NCBI GenBank assembly: GCA_012518035.1
Contig: JAAYTL010000107.1
Span: 1 to 64,000 of the forward strand
Direction: 5' to 3'
Source: Tissierellia bacterium
Lineage (GTDB): Bacteria; Bacillota; Clostridia; Tissierellales; Tissierellaceae
Length of the DNA: 64,000 bases
Below the pieces are notes generated by a model that was not told the origin of the DNA, searched no databases, and saw only the letters and a list, made by a program, of their open reading frames with translations. Below, one piece after another: positions 53,568 through 62,164 of this stretch (the stretch's first letter is position 1; every line of letters begins with the position of its first letter). The position numbers and the translations under genes were made by a program.

Positions 53568-54194
53568 ATGGTAGACAACACAAAAATAGATACTAAGGCC
53601 TTGGAAGGTTTTGGAATTAAAAATATTGACTGCATTATAGTGGATAAAGTATTTGCAAGTTGCCAACAAAGAGAATGCTTCCCAGAAGTTGAAGTAGCCT
53701 TACAGAAAAAGAGTTTTAGCCGTATTAGGTTTAGGCCTGGATTTATAGTACCTAATACCTTAAGCGTATCAGACATAGAAGGTCAACCTGATTTTAGAAG
53801 GGTTAGATTTACCGTAAGAATCCCCTTTAACGTACTAGATAAGAATGGCAATGTGATTTCAGAAGAATTTTTACCAGACATATTAAAAGATATAATCCTC
53901 TATATACCGGATGCCAGGGATGAATTTGATTTTAGGATACTTGTAGAAACCCAGTCAGTTGTATTGGCACCACCAGTAAGGACTGAAGATACATTAACCT
54001 TCCCAGTAGGAAGCTTTATAATAGTAAAGGTAGTAGGAACAGTCCAGCTTATGGTACCCGCATTTGGATATTGTCCAGAACCACCAGAATGTACAGACTT
54101 TTCACCAGTGGATATATGTGATGCCTTTGAATTTGCAGATTTTCCAGAATTTTTCCCACCACAGTTTGATGGATGTGGATCCTCATGTGATTAA
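53568..54194 (+). CDS. Unknown Cys/Pro-tailed protein, possibly spore surface (SPOCS-like)
   Basis: A 208-residue protein without signal peptide. An N-terminal CQQREC motif (about 30-35) is followed by a beta-rich middle (RVRFTVRIPFNVLD, DEFDFRILVETQSVV, FIIVKVVGTVQLMV). The tail holds GYCPEPPECTDF and GCGSSC plus many Phe/Pro. The middle is reminiscent of SPOCS/DUF3794 domains in spore coat and exosporium proteins; this is an impression, not a search result. ATG 53568 follows AAGGAGTGA. Single gene with a terminator. Confidence 0.65.
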   Translation: MVDNTKIDTKALEGFGIKNIDCIIVDKVFASCQQRECFPEVEVALQKKSFSRIRFRPGFIVPNTLSVSDIEGQPDFRRVRFTVRIPFNVLDKNGNVISEEFLPDILKDIILYIPDARDEFDFRILVETQSVVLAPPVRTEDTLTFPVGSFIIVKVVGTVQLMVPAFGYCPEPPECTDFSPVDICDAFEFADFPEFFPPQFDGCGSSCD

Positions 54195-54216
54195 GGAGCG
54201 GTTGCTCCTTTTTTAT
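54194..54216 (+). terminator. Intrinsic terminator
   Basis: AAGGAGC, GGTT loop, GCTCCTT, then T residues. Confidence 0.88.
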
Positions 54217-54229
54217 TTAAAAAGAATGT

Positions 54230-54257
54230 TGACAAGTTTACTAGGGTATACTATAAT
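54230..54257 (+). promoter_or_regulatory. Consensus promoter of the Fe-S operon
   Basis: TTGACA (54230-54235), 16 bases, TATAAT (54252-54257). Both hexamers are perfect, so the operon should be strongly expressed unless repressed. Confidence 0.85.
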
Positions 54258-54269
54258 TGTTATGGAAAT

Positions 54270-54286
54270 CCCAGTAAATCACTGGG
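54270..54286 (+). promoter_or_regulatory. Inverted-repeat operator candidate of the Rrf2 regulator
   Basis: CCCAGT (54270-54275), 5 bases, ACTGGG (54281-54286), centred about 14 bases after the predicted transcription start and before the regulator's ribosome site. This position suits autorepression. Confidence 0.5.
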
Positions 54287-54306
54287 TATTAAATGAGGTG
54301 AGAAAA

Positions 54307-54747
54307 TTGAGATTATCAACTAGGGGAAGATACGGTTTAATGGCAATGTTTCAATTGGCCTTAGAATATGGCAAGGGGCCGATACCGTTAAAGAACGTAG
54401 CCAATGAACAAGGATTATCTGAATCCTACTTGGAGCAACTCTTTTCGACGCTCAGAAAAGATGGCTTAATCAATAGTGTTAGAGGAGCACAAGGTGGCTA
54501 TATGTTGGCATTAGAGCCTTCCGAGATAACAGTAGGACAGGTTCTAAGATCCTTAGAGGGGGACTTATCACCAGCCGATTGTGTTGGAAACGATTCTGCC
54601 TCTGATTGCTCTAAGGAATATGGATGTGCAACAAAATTAGTCTTGATGGAAATTAAAAACAGTATTGATCAAGTAATTGACTCAATTTCATTAAAGAATA
54701 TGGTCGATGAAGTTGAAAAACAAGATAAAAGATTAGGAGGGCTTTAA
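54307..54747 (+). CDS. Rrf2 family regulator, IscR/CymR-like
   Basis: A 146-residue winged-helix repressor: MRLSTRGRYGLMAMFQLAL opens it and LSESYLEQLFSTLRKDGLINSVRGAQGGY (about 37-65) is the DNA-binding part. Three Cys (92, 101, 107) match the spacing class that holds an Fe-S cluster in IscR. CymR lacks these, so an Fe-S sensor is favoured. TTG 54307 follows GAGGTGAG; the frame upstream lies in leader and neighbour sequence. It sits one base before iscS. Confidence 0.88.
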   Translation: MRLSTRGRYGLMAMFQLALEYGKGPIPLKNVANEQGLSESYLEQLFSTLRKDGLINSVRGAQGGYMLALEPSEITVGQVLRSLEGDLSPADCVGNDSASDCSKEYGCATKLVLMEIKNSIDQVIDSISLKNMVDEVEKQDKRLGGL

Positions 54748-55926
54748 ATGTCAAAGTATATCTACATGGATAATGCAGCAACTACACCAGTTAAAGAAGA
54801 AGTACTAGAGGCTATGTTACCATATTTTACAGAGAAGTATGGAAACCCATCATCAGTATACTCCCTAGGCTCAGAATCAAAGGTTGCAGTTGAGAAGGCA
54901 AGGGAACAGGTTGCAAAGGCATTGGGAGCAGATAAGAAAGAGATATTCTTTACAGCTAGTGGCTCAGAATCAGACAACTGGGCTATAAAGGGTATTGCGT
55001 ATAATAGAAGAAATAAGGGTAATCATATAATAACAAGTAAAATTGAACACCATGCTGTACTTAATACATGTAAATACTTAGAAAAACAAGGTTTTGAGGT
55101 AACCTACCTAAACGTTGATAGTGATGGTGTTGTAGACCTTGAAGAACTAAAGAATTCCATCAAGGATACCACCATATTAATTACAATTATGTTTGCCAAC
55201 AACGAGATTGGTACAATTCAACCTATTAAAGAGATAGGGCAAATAGCAAAAGAAAATGATATAGTCTTCCATACAGATGCTGTTCAAGCAGTTGGAAGCG
55301 TGGAGATAGATGTTAAAGATCTAAATGTGGACTTACTCTCCCTATCAGCCCATAAATTCCATGGACCTAAGGGTATAGGAGTCCTATACGTAAGACAGGG
55401 TGTTAGGCTAGATAATTTGATTCATGGCGGAGGCCAAGAGAGGAGTAAGAGGGCTGGTACCGAGAATGTAGCCAGCATAGTTGGACTTGGCAAGGCCATA
55501 GAATTAGCTACTGGAAATCTTGAGGAAAAGAATAAGAAATTGTCAGCCTTAAGGGATTCCTTAATTGAGAAAATTGAAAGCAAGATAGATTATGTAAAGT
55601 TAAATGGTCATAGAACCAAGAGGCTACCAGGTAATGTAAATGTATCCTTCCAATTTATTGAAGGAGAGTCTTTACTCCTCATGCTAGATATGAACAAGAT
55701 AGCAGGCTCCAGTGGTTCAGCCTGTACATCAGGTGCCCTAGATCCATCCCATGTGCTCCTGGCTATAGGTCTAGACCATGAAACTGCCCACGGTTCACTA
55801 AGATTGTCCTTAAGTGAATTTAACACCGAAGAAGAGATAGACTTTGTTGTAGAAAAATTAGTTGGCATAGTAGATAGATTGAGACAGATGTCACCATTAT
55901 ATGAAAAAATCAAGGGGGAAAAGTAG
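54748..55926 (+). CDS. iscS: Cysteine desulfurase IscS (NifS-like)
   Basis: A PLP enzyme delivering sulfur from cysteine to Fe-S scaffolds and tRNA thiolation. [20 protein letters not shown] opens it. The PLP lysine is in [12 protein letters not shown] (about 202-213) and the persulfide-carrying Cys in [15 protein letters not shown] (about 323-337). 392 residues. One base after the regulator and directly followed by iscU. Confidence 0.95.
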   Translation: MSKYIYMDNAATTPVKEEVLEAMLPYFTEKYGNPSSVYSLGSESKVAVEKAREQVAKALGADKKEIFFTASGSESDNWAIKGIAYNRRNKGNHIITSKIEHHAVLNTCKYLEKQGFEVTYLNVDSDGVVDLEELKNSIKDTTILITIMFANNEIGTIQPIKEIGQIAKENDIVFHTDAVQAVGSVEIDVKDLNVDLLSLSAHKFHGPKGIGVLYVRQGVRLDNLIHGGGQERSKRAGTENVASIVGLGKAIELATGNLEEKNKKLSALRDSLIEKIESKIDYVKLNGHRTKRLPGNVNVSFQFIEGESLLLMLDMNKIAGSSGSACTSGALDPSHVLLAIGLDHETAHGSLRLSLSEFNTEEEIDFVVEKLVGIVDRLRQMSPLYEKIKGEK

Positions 55927-55927
55927 G

Positions 55928-56362
55928 ATGTATTCAGAGAAGGTTATGGAACATTTCATGAATCCTAGAAATGTTGGAGAGATTGAAGACGCAGATGGTG
56001 TTGGTGAAGTAGGTAATGCCAAATGCGGGGATATCATGAAGATGTATCTGAAAATAGATAATGGTATTATACAGGATGTAAAATTTAAGACCTTTGGTTG
56101 CGGTTCTGCCATTGCTTCATCCAGCATGGCCACAGAGCTAATCAAGGGAAAAACAATAGATGAAGCTATGAATATAACAAACAAGGCAGTAGCGGAGGCC
56201 CTAGATGGTCTTCCACCTATCAAAATGCACTGCTCTGTCTTGGCTGAGCAAGCCATTAAGTCTGCCCTATTGGACTACTCAAAGAAGTACAATGTCCATA
56301 TAGAAGGCTTGGATGATGTAGATTTTTCTGATGACCATCATGACCATATAGAAGAAGAATAG
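55928..56362 (+). CDS. iscU: Fe-S cluster scaffold IscU (NifU-like)
   Basis: A 144-residue scaffold. Cluster ligands C33 (NAKCGD, with D35), C58 (FGCGSA) and C102 (MHCSVL) are all present. ATG 55928 follows AAGTAGG; the longer frame overlaps iscS. It ends with a His/Asp/Glu-rich tail (DDHHDHIEEE) that may bind metal. The tRNA thiolase gene mnmA, common after iscU, is missing here. Confidence 0.95.
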   Translation: MYSEKVMEHFMNPRNVGEIEDADGVGEVGNAKCGDIMKMYLKIDNGIIQDVKFKTFGCGSAIASSSMATELIKGKTIDEAMNITNKAVAEALDGLPPIKMHCSVLAEQAIKSALLDYSKKYNVHIEGLDDVDFSDDHHDHIEEE

Positions 56363-56372
56363 TAGAAGGTAT

Positions 56373-56396
56373 ATAGGCGGCTTTTGCTGCCTATAT
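56373..56396 (+). repeat. Hairpin after iscU
   Basis: ATAGGCGGC, TTTT, GCTGCCTAT (one G-U pair), without a T-run. It shares GCTTTTGCTGC with the hairpin after murA. Confidence 0.45.
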
Positions 56397-56413
56397 CCAT
56401 TTGGGGTGAAGCT

Positions 56414-57598
56414 ATGATTATATCCAGGGTTCCTGATTTTGTTATTAAGGCAATTTTTATACTGATAATGGTATTCCTGACCACAGCCATTTACTATTTG
56501 GTAAATATAGGCAATAATTATATAGATGGCAGGAAAAGGATCAATCTCAGTAATAAAAAGTTAATCATAATTATGCTGATAGCCATAATCTTTTATATAT
56601 TTACCATGATATTGAGGAAGTTCCCCTTTATATCAGATATTATTGCAACAATCATAGGCTCCATCATAATAGCCTATGCCCTAAATCCTATTATAAATTC
56701 CTTTGAAAGAAGGAATATCAAGAGATTTTATGGGGTTATCATAGTTTACTTATCTATTGTCGCCATGTTTTTCATCTTGTCAGTCTTGGTAATACCTAGC
56801 TCAGGCAAGGAAATCAGGAGATTCGTGTCCAACCTTCCCATTTATTTTGAGCAGATTTCAGATATCATGGATGGGTTTTACACCAAATACTACTCAACCC
56901 TTGGTGGACTGCCACCCATGTTTCAGGGAATTGAGAATATCGTGATGGAAAATCTGGTCAAGTTGGAAGGTATCATCATCGACTCCATGACCAAATTCGT
57001 AGGCGGAGTCTTGAGCATGGCATCTAAGCTGGTTAATATTGTCTTAACCCCTATACTGGTGCTATATTTCTTGGTTGACAAGGCTTATTTTAAGGAATTA
57101 CTGATAAAGCTTATTCCAAATAAGTATAGGGAGGATACCCTTCAACTGGCATCCATCATAGATACCTCCTTAAAGCAGTTTATCAAGGGGAGATTAATTA
57201 TGTCCCTTTATGCTGGAGTAATGACTACTATCTTACTCCTTGTTTTGGGAATTGAGTTCCCCTTCGTTATAGGATTTATAACGGGAGTGGCAGATATAGT
57301 TCCTTACATAGGGCCCTTCTTAGGCTATGTGCCCGCTGTATTTTTTGCGTCATTTTCAGGGATAATGAAGGTCATCTGGGTGTCAATTTTTTGGGTACTT
57401 ATACAATGGACCGAGAATAATATTGTAGCTCCAAAGATTATTGGAGAAAATATGGGTATGCACCCCATGGTTATCCTACTATCCATAATTATAGGTGGGG
57501 GAGTATTTGGGGTTTTCGGTATGATCTTATCAGTGCCCATAGTGGCTATTACTAAGATTACTACCCAGTATATCCTAGATAAAAGGAGAAAGACCTAA
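56414..57598 (+). CDS. AI-2E/PerM family membrane transporter
   Basis: About 394 residues with eight or so membrane segments, and a family core ITGVADIVPYIGPFLGYVPAVF (about 294-315) and TENNIVAPKIIGENMGMHPMVILLSII. Members include the AI-2 exporter TqsA, Na+/H+ antiporters and permeases of unknown cargo. The homologue next to alaS in B. subtilis (YrrI) has no firm substrate. ATG 56414 follows GGGGTGAAGC. Confidence 0.9.
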   Translation: MIISRVPDFVIKAIFILIMVFLTTAIYYLVNIGNNYIDGRKRINLSNKKLIIIMLIAIIFYIFTMILRKFPFISDIIATIIGSIIIAYALNPIINSFERRNIKRFYGVIIVYLSIVAMFFILSVLVIPSSGKEIRRFVSNLPIYFEQISDIMDGFYTKYYSTLGGLPPMFQGIENIVMENLVKLEGIIIDSMTKFVGGVLSMASKLVNIVLTPILVLYFLVDKAYFKELLIKLIPNKYREDTLQLASIIDTSLKQFIKGRLIMSLYAGVMTTILLLVLGIEFPFVIGFITGVADIVPYIGPFLGYVPAVFFASFSGIMKVIWVSIFWVLIQWTENNIVAPKIIGENMGMHPMVILLSIIIGGGVFGVFGMILSVPIVAITKITTQYILDKRRKT

Positions 57599-57625
57599 GG
57601 CAGCTTAAGAAAGACCAGCAAAAAA

Positions 57626-57654
57626 TTGACAAATCAGGTCAATTAATCTATAAT
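57626..57654 (+). promoter_or_regulatory. Consensus promoter of alaS
   Basis: TTGACA (57626-57631), exactly 17 bases, TATAAT (57649-57654). A perfect vegetative promoter; start near 57661. Confidence 0.88.
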
Positions 57655-57672
57655 CCAAATATATGAAGATTA

Positions 57673-57700
57673 GGACTCCTCCTAAGTGGAGGAGTTTTTT
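57673..57700 (+). terminator. Attenuator-type terminator before alaS
   Basis: ACTCCTCC, TAAGT loop, GGAGGAGT, then six T. It begins only about 13 bases after the predicted transcription start, so there is no room for an aptamer or T-box upstream. Read-through is needed for alaS expression from this promoter. Confidence 0.85.
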
Positions 57701-57730
57701 AGGATGAAGATAAAATTAAAGAGGTGTTTT

Positions 57731-60373
57731 ATGAAACAACTAGGATTACATGAAATTAGGAAAGAATTTTTGGATTTTTTTAGGGAAAAAGATCACTTAG
57801 TTGAATCAAGCTATTCCTTAGTTCCTCACGATGATAAGTCACTACTACTTATTGGGGCAGGGATGGCCCCCTTAAAAAAGTATTTTACCGGTGAATTACA
57901 AGCCCCCAAAAGCAGAATGGCCACATGTCAAAAATGTATCAGGACGGTAGATATTGACAATGTGGGAAAGACGGATAGACATGCTACTTTTTTTGAAATG
58001 TTGGGTAATTTTTCCTTTGGAGACTACTTTAAGAAAGAAGCTATAGAATGGGCCTGGGAATTCCTAACGGAGAGGCTGGAGGTACCAAAGGAACTACTCT
58101 GGATATCCGTATATGAAGATGATGACGAAGCCTATGAAATATGGAATAAGCATATAGGTGTTCCAGGGGAAAAAATCGTCAGACTGGGTAGGGAGGACAA
58201 CTTCTGGGAGCTGGAAGTAGGACCATCAGGACCCTGCTCTGAAATTTATATTGACAGGGGTATCAAGTATGGCTGTGGAGAGGATACCTGTCAACCTGGT
58301 TGTGAATGTGATAGGTTTCTAGAGGTATGGAACCTGGTATTTACACAATTTGATAAGGATGAACAAGGAAATTATAATCCCCTTGAGCACCCCAATATAG
58401 ATACAGGTATGGGGCTTGAAAGGATTGCTACCATCCTAGAAGGGGCTGACAATATCTTTGAAATCCTTGAGATTCAAAAGATAATCAAGAAGATAGAGTC
58501 CATCAGTGGCTATAAGTATGGTTCAGATAAGGAGAAGGATGTCTCAGTTAGGGTTATAACTGACCATGCTAGGGCCATGACATTCTTGGTCTCAGACGGA
58601 GTTCTACCAAGTAATGAAGGTAGGGGCTATATCTTACGTAGGCTGATTCGAAGGGCAGCCAGACATGGAAAGCTACTTGGTATTGAAGGCGAGTTTCTAA
58701 ATGCCATCGTTGACCAGGTTATAGACTCCTGGAAGGTGGAATACCAGGATTTAATAGATAGGAAGGAACAAATCAATAAGATTATTAAGGCTGAGGAAGA
58801 CAAGTTCCAAGAAACCATCGACCAGGGTATGGAGATTCTGGAGGCCTATATAGATGAGATGATTAAGGAAAACAGTACTACCCTTAGTGGTGAAAGGGCC
58901 TTTAAGCTATATGATACCTTTGGATTCCCCCTTGACTTGACCAAGGAAATCCTAGAAGAAAAAGGACTCGGTCTGGATGTAGAGGAATTCAATCAAAGAC
59001 TAGAAGCTCAAAGGGAAAGGGCTAGAAGGGCAAGAGTGGATACCGATAATAGTGGTTGGGGTGGTAAGGATAACCTAAACCTGTTTAAAGGTTTAACCTC
59101 AGAATTCAAAGGTTATGATCATACCAAATACAGCTCAAAGGTTATTGGCCTAGCCAGGGATAAGGAGGAAGTTCAAGCCCTAAGTGAAAACCAAGAAGGA
59201 ATTATAGCCCTTGATAAAACACCCTTTTATGGTGAATCAGGCGGTCAAGTAGGAGATACTGGATTCATTGAGAAGGATGGCTTTAAGGCTCAAGTACTAG
59301 ATACTCAACATATGCATGATAATCTAATTGTTCACTATGTTAAGGTCTTAGAAGGTAGCATCGAACTTGGCTCAGAGGTAACTGCCAGGGTGGATGAAGC
59401 TAGGAGGAACTCCCTAAGAAGGAACCACTCAGCTACCCACCTACTCCACAAGGCCCTGAAGGAGGTCTTGGGTGAGCATGTTAATCAAGCTGGTTCCATA
59501 GTGTTACCAAATAGGTTTAGATTTGACTTCACCCACTTTGAGGCTATTTCAAAGGAAGATATCTTGAGGATTGAAGAGATTGTTAACAAGAAGATTCTAG
59601 AAGCCATGGAAGTAGAGACCTCCATAATGTCCTTGGCGGAGGCTAAGGAGTCGGGAGCCATAGGCTTGTTCGAAAGCAAATATGCTGATGAGGTCAGGAT
59701 TATAAGCATGGGGGACTATTCTAAGGAGCTATGCGGTGGTACCCATGTGGATAATACATCCAATATAGGCCTCTTTAAGATAGTTTCAGAAACTGGCATC
59801 GCATCTGGTGTTAGAAGGATTGAGGCTATTACCGGCCTAGGTGTCTATGAGTATCTACTTGAACTAGACAAGGAGATAGATGAAATTAGCCATAGGTTAA
59901 AGGCCAATAGGAATAATATCCTAGACAAGGCCCAATCCCTTGCTGAAGAAGTCCGCTCAAAGGACAAGGAGATAGAAAAGCTAAAGAGCCTCTTGGCTAA
60001 GGATATCTCCCAAGAAATAATAGATTCAGCTGTAGACGTGGAAGGTATAGCTACAATTGCTTATAAGCTTGAAGGCATGGACATGGACAGCCTTAGAAAC
60101 CTTGGTGATCAAATTAGGGATAAGATTGGTTCAGGAGTGGTGGTTCTTGCCTCCATCAACAAGGATAAGCTGAGCTTTTTAGCTATGGCAACCAAGGACC
60201 TTTTATCCAAGGGAATCTCTGCCGGAAATATTGTAAGGGAAGTAGCTAAGGTTACCGGTGGCAACGGTGGAGGAAGGCCAGACATGGCCCAGGCTGGTGG
60301 AAAGGATATTACTAAGTTAGATGAAGCCTTGGCCTTGGTAGCTGAATTAATAAAACAGCAGCTTAAAAAATAA
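57731..60373 (+). CDS. alaS: Alanyl-tRNA synthetase
   Basis: A class II synthetase of about 880 residues. The catalytic domain opens LGLHEIRKEFLDFFREKDH. The editing domain has HSATHLLHKALKEVLG (near 572) with the zinc ligands RNHSATH and CGGTHV. The C-terminal part (DHHA1-like) ends GGNGGGRPDMAQAGGKD. ATG 57731 follows GAGGTG; an earlier ATG at 57704 in the frame lies next to the terminator. Promoter and attenuator are its own. ireB follows. Confidence 0.96.
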   Translation: MKQLGLHEIRKEFLDFFREKDHLVESSYSLVPHDDKSLLLIGAGMAPLKKYFTGELQAPKSRMATCQKCIRTVDIDNVGKTDRHATFFEMLGNFSFGDYFKKEAIEWAWEFLTERLEVPKELLWISVYEDDDEAYEIWNKHIGVPGEKIVRLGREDNFWELEVGPSGPCSEIYIDRGIKYGCGEDTCQPGCECDRFLEVWNLVFTQFDKDEQGNYNPLEHPNIDTGMGLERIATILEGADNIFEILEIQKIIKKIESISGYKYGSDKEKDVSVRVITDHARAMTFLVSDGVLPSNEGRGYILRRLIRRAARHGKLLGIEGEFLNAIVDQVIDSWKVEYQDLIDRKEQINKIIKAEEDKFQETIDQGMEILEAYIDEMIKENSTTLSGERAFKLYDTFGFPLDLTKEILEEKGLGLDVEEFNQRLEAQRERARRARVDTDNSGWGGKDNLNLFKGLTSEFKGYDHTKYSSKVIGLARDKEEVQALSENQEGIIALDKTPFYGESGGQVGDTGFIEKDGFKAQVLDTQHMHDNLIVHYVKVLEGSIELGSEVTARVDEARRNSLRRNHSATHLLHKALKEVLGEHVNQAGSIVLPNRFRFDFTHFEAISKEDILRIEEIVNKKILEAMEVETSIMSLAEAKESGAIGLFESKYADEVRIISMGDYSKELCGGTHVDNTSNIGLFKIVSETGIASGVRRIEAITGLGVYEYLLELDKEIDEISHRLKANRNNILDKAQSLAEEVRSKDKEIEKLKSLLAKDISQEIIDSAVDVEGIATIAYKLEGMDMDSLRNLGDQIRDKIGSGVVVLASINKDKLSFLAMATKDLLSKGISAGNIVREVAKVTGGNGGGRPDMAQAGGKDITKLDEALALVAELIKQQLKK

Positions 60374-60434
60374 TCCATGCTAAATATAGATTAGCTGTTA
60401 TTTTATGGTATAATGTTCCCATGGGGGTGTTTAT

Positions 60435-60695
60435 ATGAGCACAGATTTTAATGAAACTATGATGTTTAAATCGCCTAAGGAAAAAACATCAGAATCAAAA
60501 AAGATACTCTTTCAGGTTTATGAAGCCTTGAAGGAAAAGGGTTATGACCCCATTGATCAAATTATTGGCTATATATTGTCGGGAGATCCCACCTATATAA
60601 CAAGCCATAATAATGCCAGAACCCTTATTAGGAAGCTAGAAAGAGATGAATTATTAGGTGAGATATTGAGGGAGTATTTAGCATTTGATAAATAG
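60435..60695 (+). CDS. ireB: IreB family regulatory phosphoprotein
   Basis: An 86-residue protein of the IreB (UPF0297/YrzL) family, starting [14 protein letters not shown]. In Enterococcus IreB is phosphorylated on threonines by the PASTA kinase IreK and limits cephalosporin resistance. Family core [42 protein letters not shown] is intact. A likely -10 TATAAT lies at 60409-60414. Confidence 0.93.
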   Translation: MSTDFNETMMFKSPKEKTSESKKILFQVYEALKEKGYDPIDQIIGYILSGDPTYITSHNNARTLIRKLERDELLGEILREYLAFDK

Positions 60696-60712
60696 AAGAC
60701 AAGAATTATCAA

Positions 60713-60742
60713 GGGCGGTTGCACCAAACCGCCCTGTTTCTT
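60713..60742 (+). terminator. Hairpin/terminator after ireB
   Basis: GGGCGGTT (60713-60720) pairs with AACCGCCC (60728-60735) around a 7-base loop. The following TGTTTCTTATG is a poor U-run, so termination may be partial. Confidence 0.55.
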
Positions 60743-60772
60743 ATGTTTACAAGCATGTGAGGAAGAGGATAT

Positions 60773-61720
60773 ATGGAAAGACATAGATTGGGCACTAGTG
60801 ATATAGAGGTATCTAGGTTGTGTTTTGGCTCCTTAACCATGACGCCCTTCCAGGCAGACCTATCAATTGAAGAAGGGGCCTACTTAATTCGATATGCCTA
60901 TGAAAGGGGTATAAATTTCCTAGATACAGCTGAAATATATGAGAATTATGCCTATATAAGGGAGGCCTTAAAGGGCATTTCAAGGGATGATTTTGTTATA
61001 GCTACTAAATCCTATGCCTATACTGAAGAAATGGCGAGAAAGAGCCTGGAAAAGGCCATGAAAGAATTGGATACGGACTATATAGATATCTTCCTTCTAC
61101 ATGAGCAGGAGGGCCCAGAAACCATAAGTGGCCACCTAGAGGCTGTAGAATATTTTATCAAGGCTAAGGAAGAGGGAAAGATTAGGGCCTTTGGGATTTC
61201 CACCCATAGGGTTGCCGGAGTAAGGGCTACCATGGCCTATAAGGAGATCCAAATCGTCCATCCCCTAATTAATAAAAGGGGAATTGGCATCATAGATGGT
61301 AGTGTTGATGATATGATAAGGGCTATTGGTGAGATAAGTCAGATGGGAAAGGGTATATATGCCATGAAGGTCCTGGCTGGAGGCCACCTTATATCAGAGG
61401 TTGAGGATGCCTTTAGTTTTGTTAAGGGGATTAGCCATATAGATTCTATAGCTATTGGAATGCAGTCAGTTGATGAAATACAGGGAAATATTGAATTACT
61501 TGAAAAGGGATATATATCTGATGAAATTAAGGAAAGAATAAGTAGGAGAAGACGCAGATTAATTGTAGCTGATTATTGCATTGCCTGTGGCAGGTGTGTT
61601 GAGAGATGTAGGCAGGATGGGATAAGGATAGAGGGAGATAGGGCCGTACCTAACAAAAACTGTCTCCTGTGTGGCTATTGCGCCACTGTTTGCCCAGACT
61701 TTTGTATTAAGGTAATTTAG
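60773..61720 (+). CDS. Aldo/keto reductase with C-terminal 4Fe-4S ferredoxin domain
   Basis: A 315-residue fusion. The TIM-barrel aldo/keto reductase has RGINFLDTAEIYENY (about 45-59), a lysine in ATKSYAYT and a His in LLHEQEG. Residues about 265-315 form a two-cluster ferredoxin with CIACGRCVERCR and CLLCGYCATVCP. Such enzymes are common in anaerobes, and electrons may pass through the clusters; substrate unknown. It sits between ireB and ruvX, where B. subtilis has no such gene. Confidence 0.9.
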   Translation: MERHRLGTSDIEVSRLCFGSLTMTPFQADLSIEEGAYLIRYAYERGINFLDTAEIYENYAYIREALKGISRDDFVIATKSYAYTEEMARKSLEKAMKELDTDYIDIFLLHEQEGPETISGHLEAVEYFIKAKEEGKIRAFGISTHRVAGVRATMAYKEIQIVHPLINKRGIGIIDGSVDDMIRAIGEISQMGKGIYAMKVLAGGHLISEVEDAFSFVKGISHIDSIAIGMQSVDEIQGNIELLEKGYISDEIKERISRRRRRLIVADYCIACGRCVERCRQDGIRIEGDRAVPNKNCLLCGYCATVCPDFCIKVI

Positions 61721-61732
61721 ATGGAGAGGTAT

Positions 61733-62164
61733 ATGGAAAGAATACTAGGTTTAGATGTTGGAGATAAGACTATTGGGGTGGCTGTAAGTGACCCCCTGGG
61801 CCTTACTGCCCAAGGTGTAACCACCATTAAGAGGGTGGGCAAGAAAAAGGATTATCAGGCCATCCAGGACTTGATAGAGGAATACCAGGTAAAAAAGGTT
61901 GTTGTTGGACTTCCCAAGAATATGAACAACACCCTGGGCCCCCAGGGTGAAAAGGTAATTAAATTTGCAGAGAAAATAAAAAATAAATTCAAGATAGATC
62001 TAATATATATAGATGAGAGAATGACCACCATGTCAGCTGAAAGAATCCTTATAGAAGGGGATGTAAGACGGGAAAACCGAAAGAAATACATCGATAAACT
62101 GGCAGCTACTTATATATTACAAACCTATTTGGATGGTCAAGGGAGGAGGAATTTTGATGAATGA
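61733..62164 (+). CDS. ruvX: YqgF/RuvX family nuclease
   Basis: A 143-residue RNase H-fold protein (RuvX/YqgF) implicated in Holliday-junction resolution and pre-16S rRNA processing. RILGLDVGDKTIGVAVSDPLG has the first catalytic Asp. VVGLPKNMNNTLGPQ, IDERMTTMSAE and the final DKLAATYILQTYL carry the other conserved acids. ATG 61733 is preferred since GGAGAGGT is just upstream; ATG 61721 lies in the ribosome site. Overlaps the next gene. Confidence 0.93.
   Translation: MERILGLDVGDKTIGVAVSDPLGLTAQGVTTIKRVGKKKDYQAIQDLIEEYQVKKVVVGLPKNMNNTLGPQGEKVIKFAEKIKNKFKIDLIYIDERMTTMSAERILIEGDVRRENRKKYIDKLAATYILQTYLDGQGRRNFDE

Noticed and set aside
54064-54306. Long N-terminal extension of the Rrf2 regulator
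   Set aside because: The extended frame overlaps the preceding gene, its terminator and the operon promoter; TTG 54307 has GAGGTGAG.
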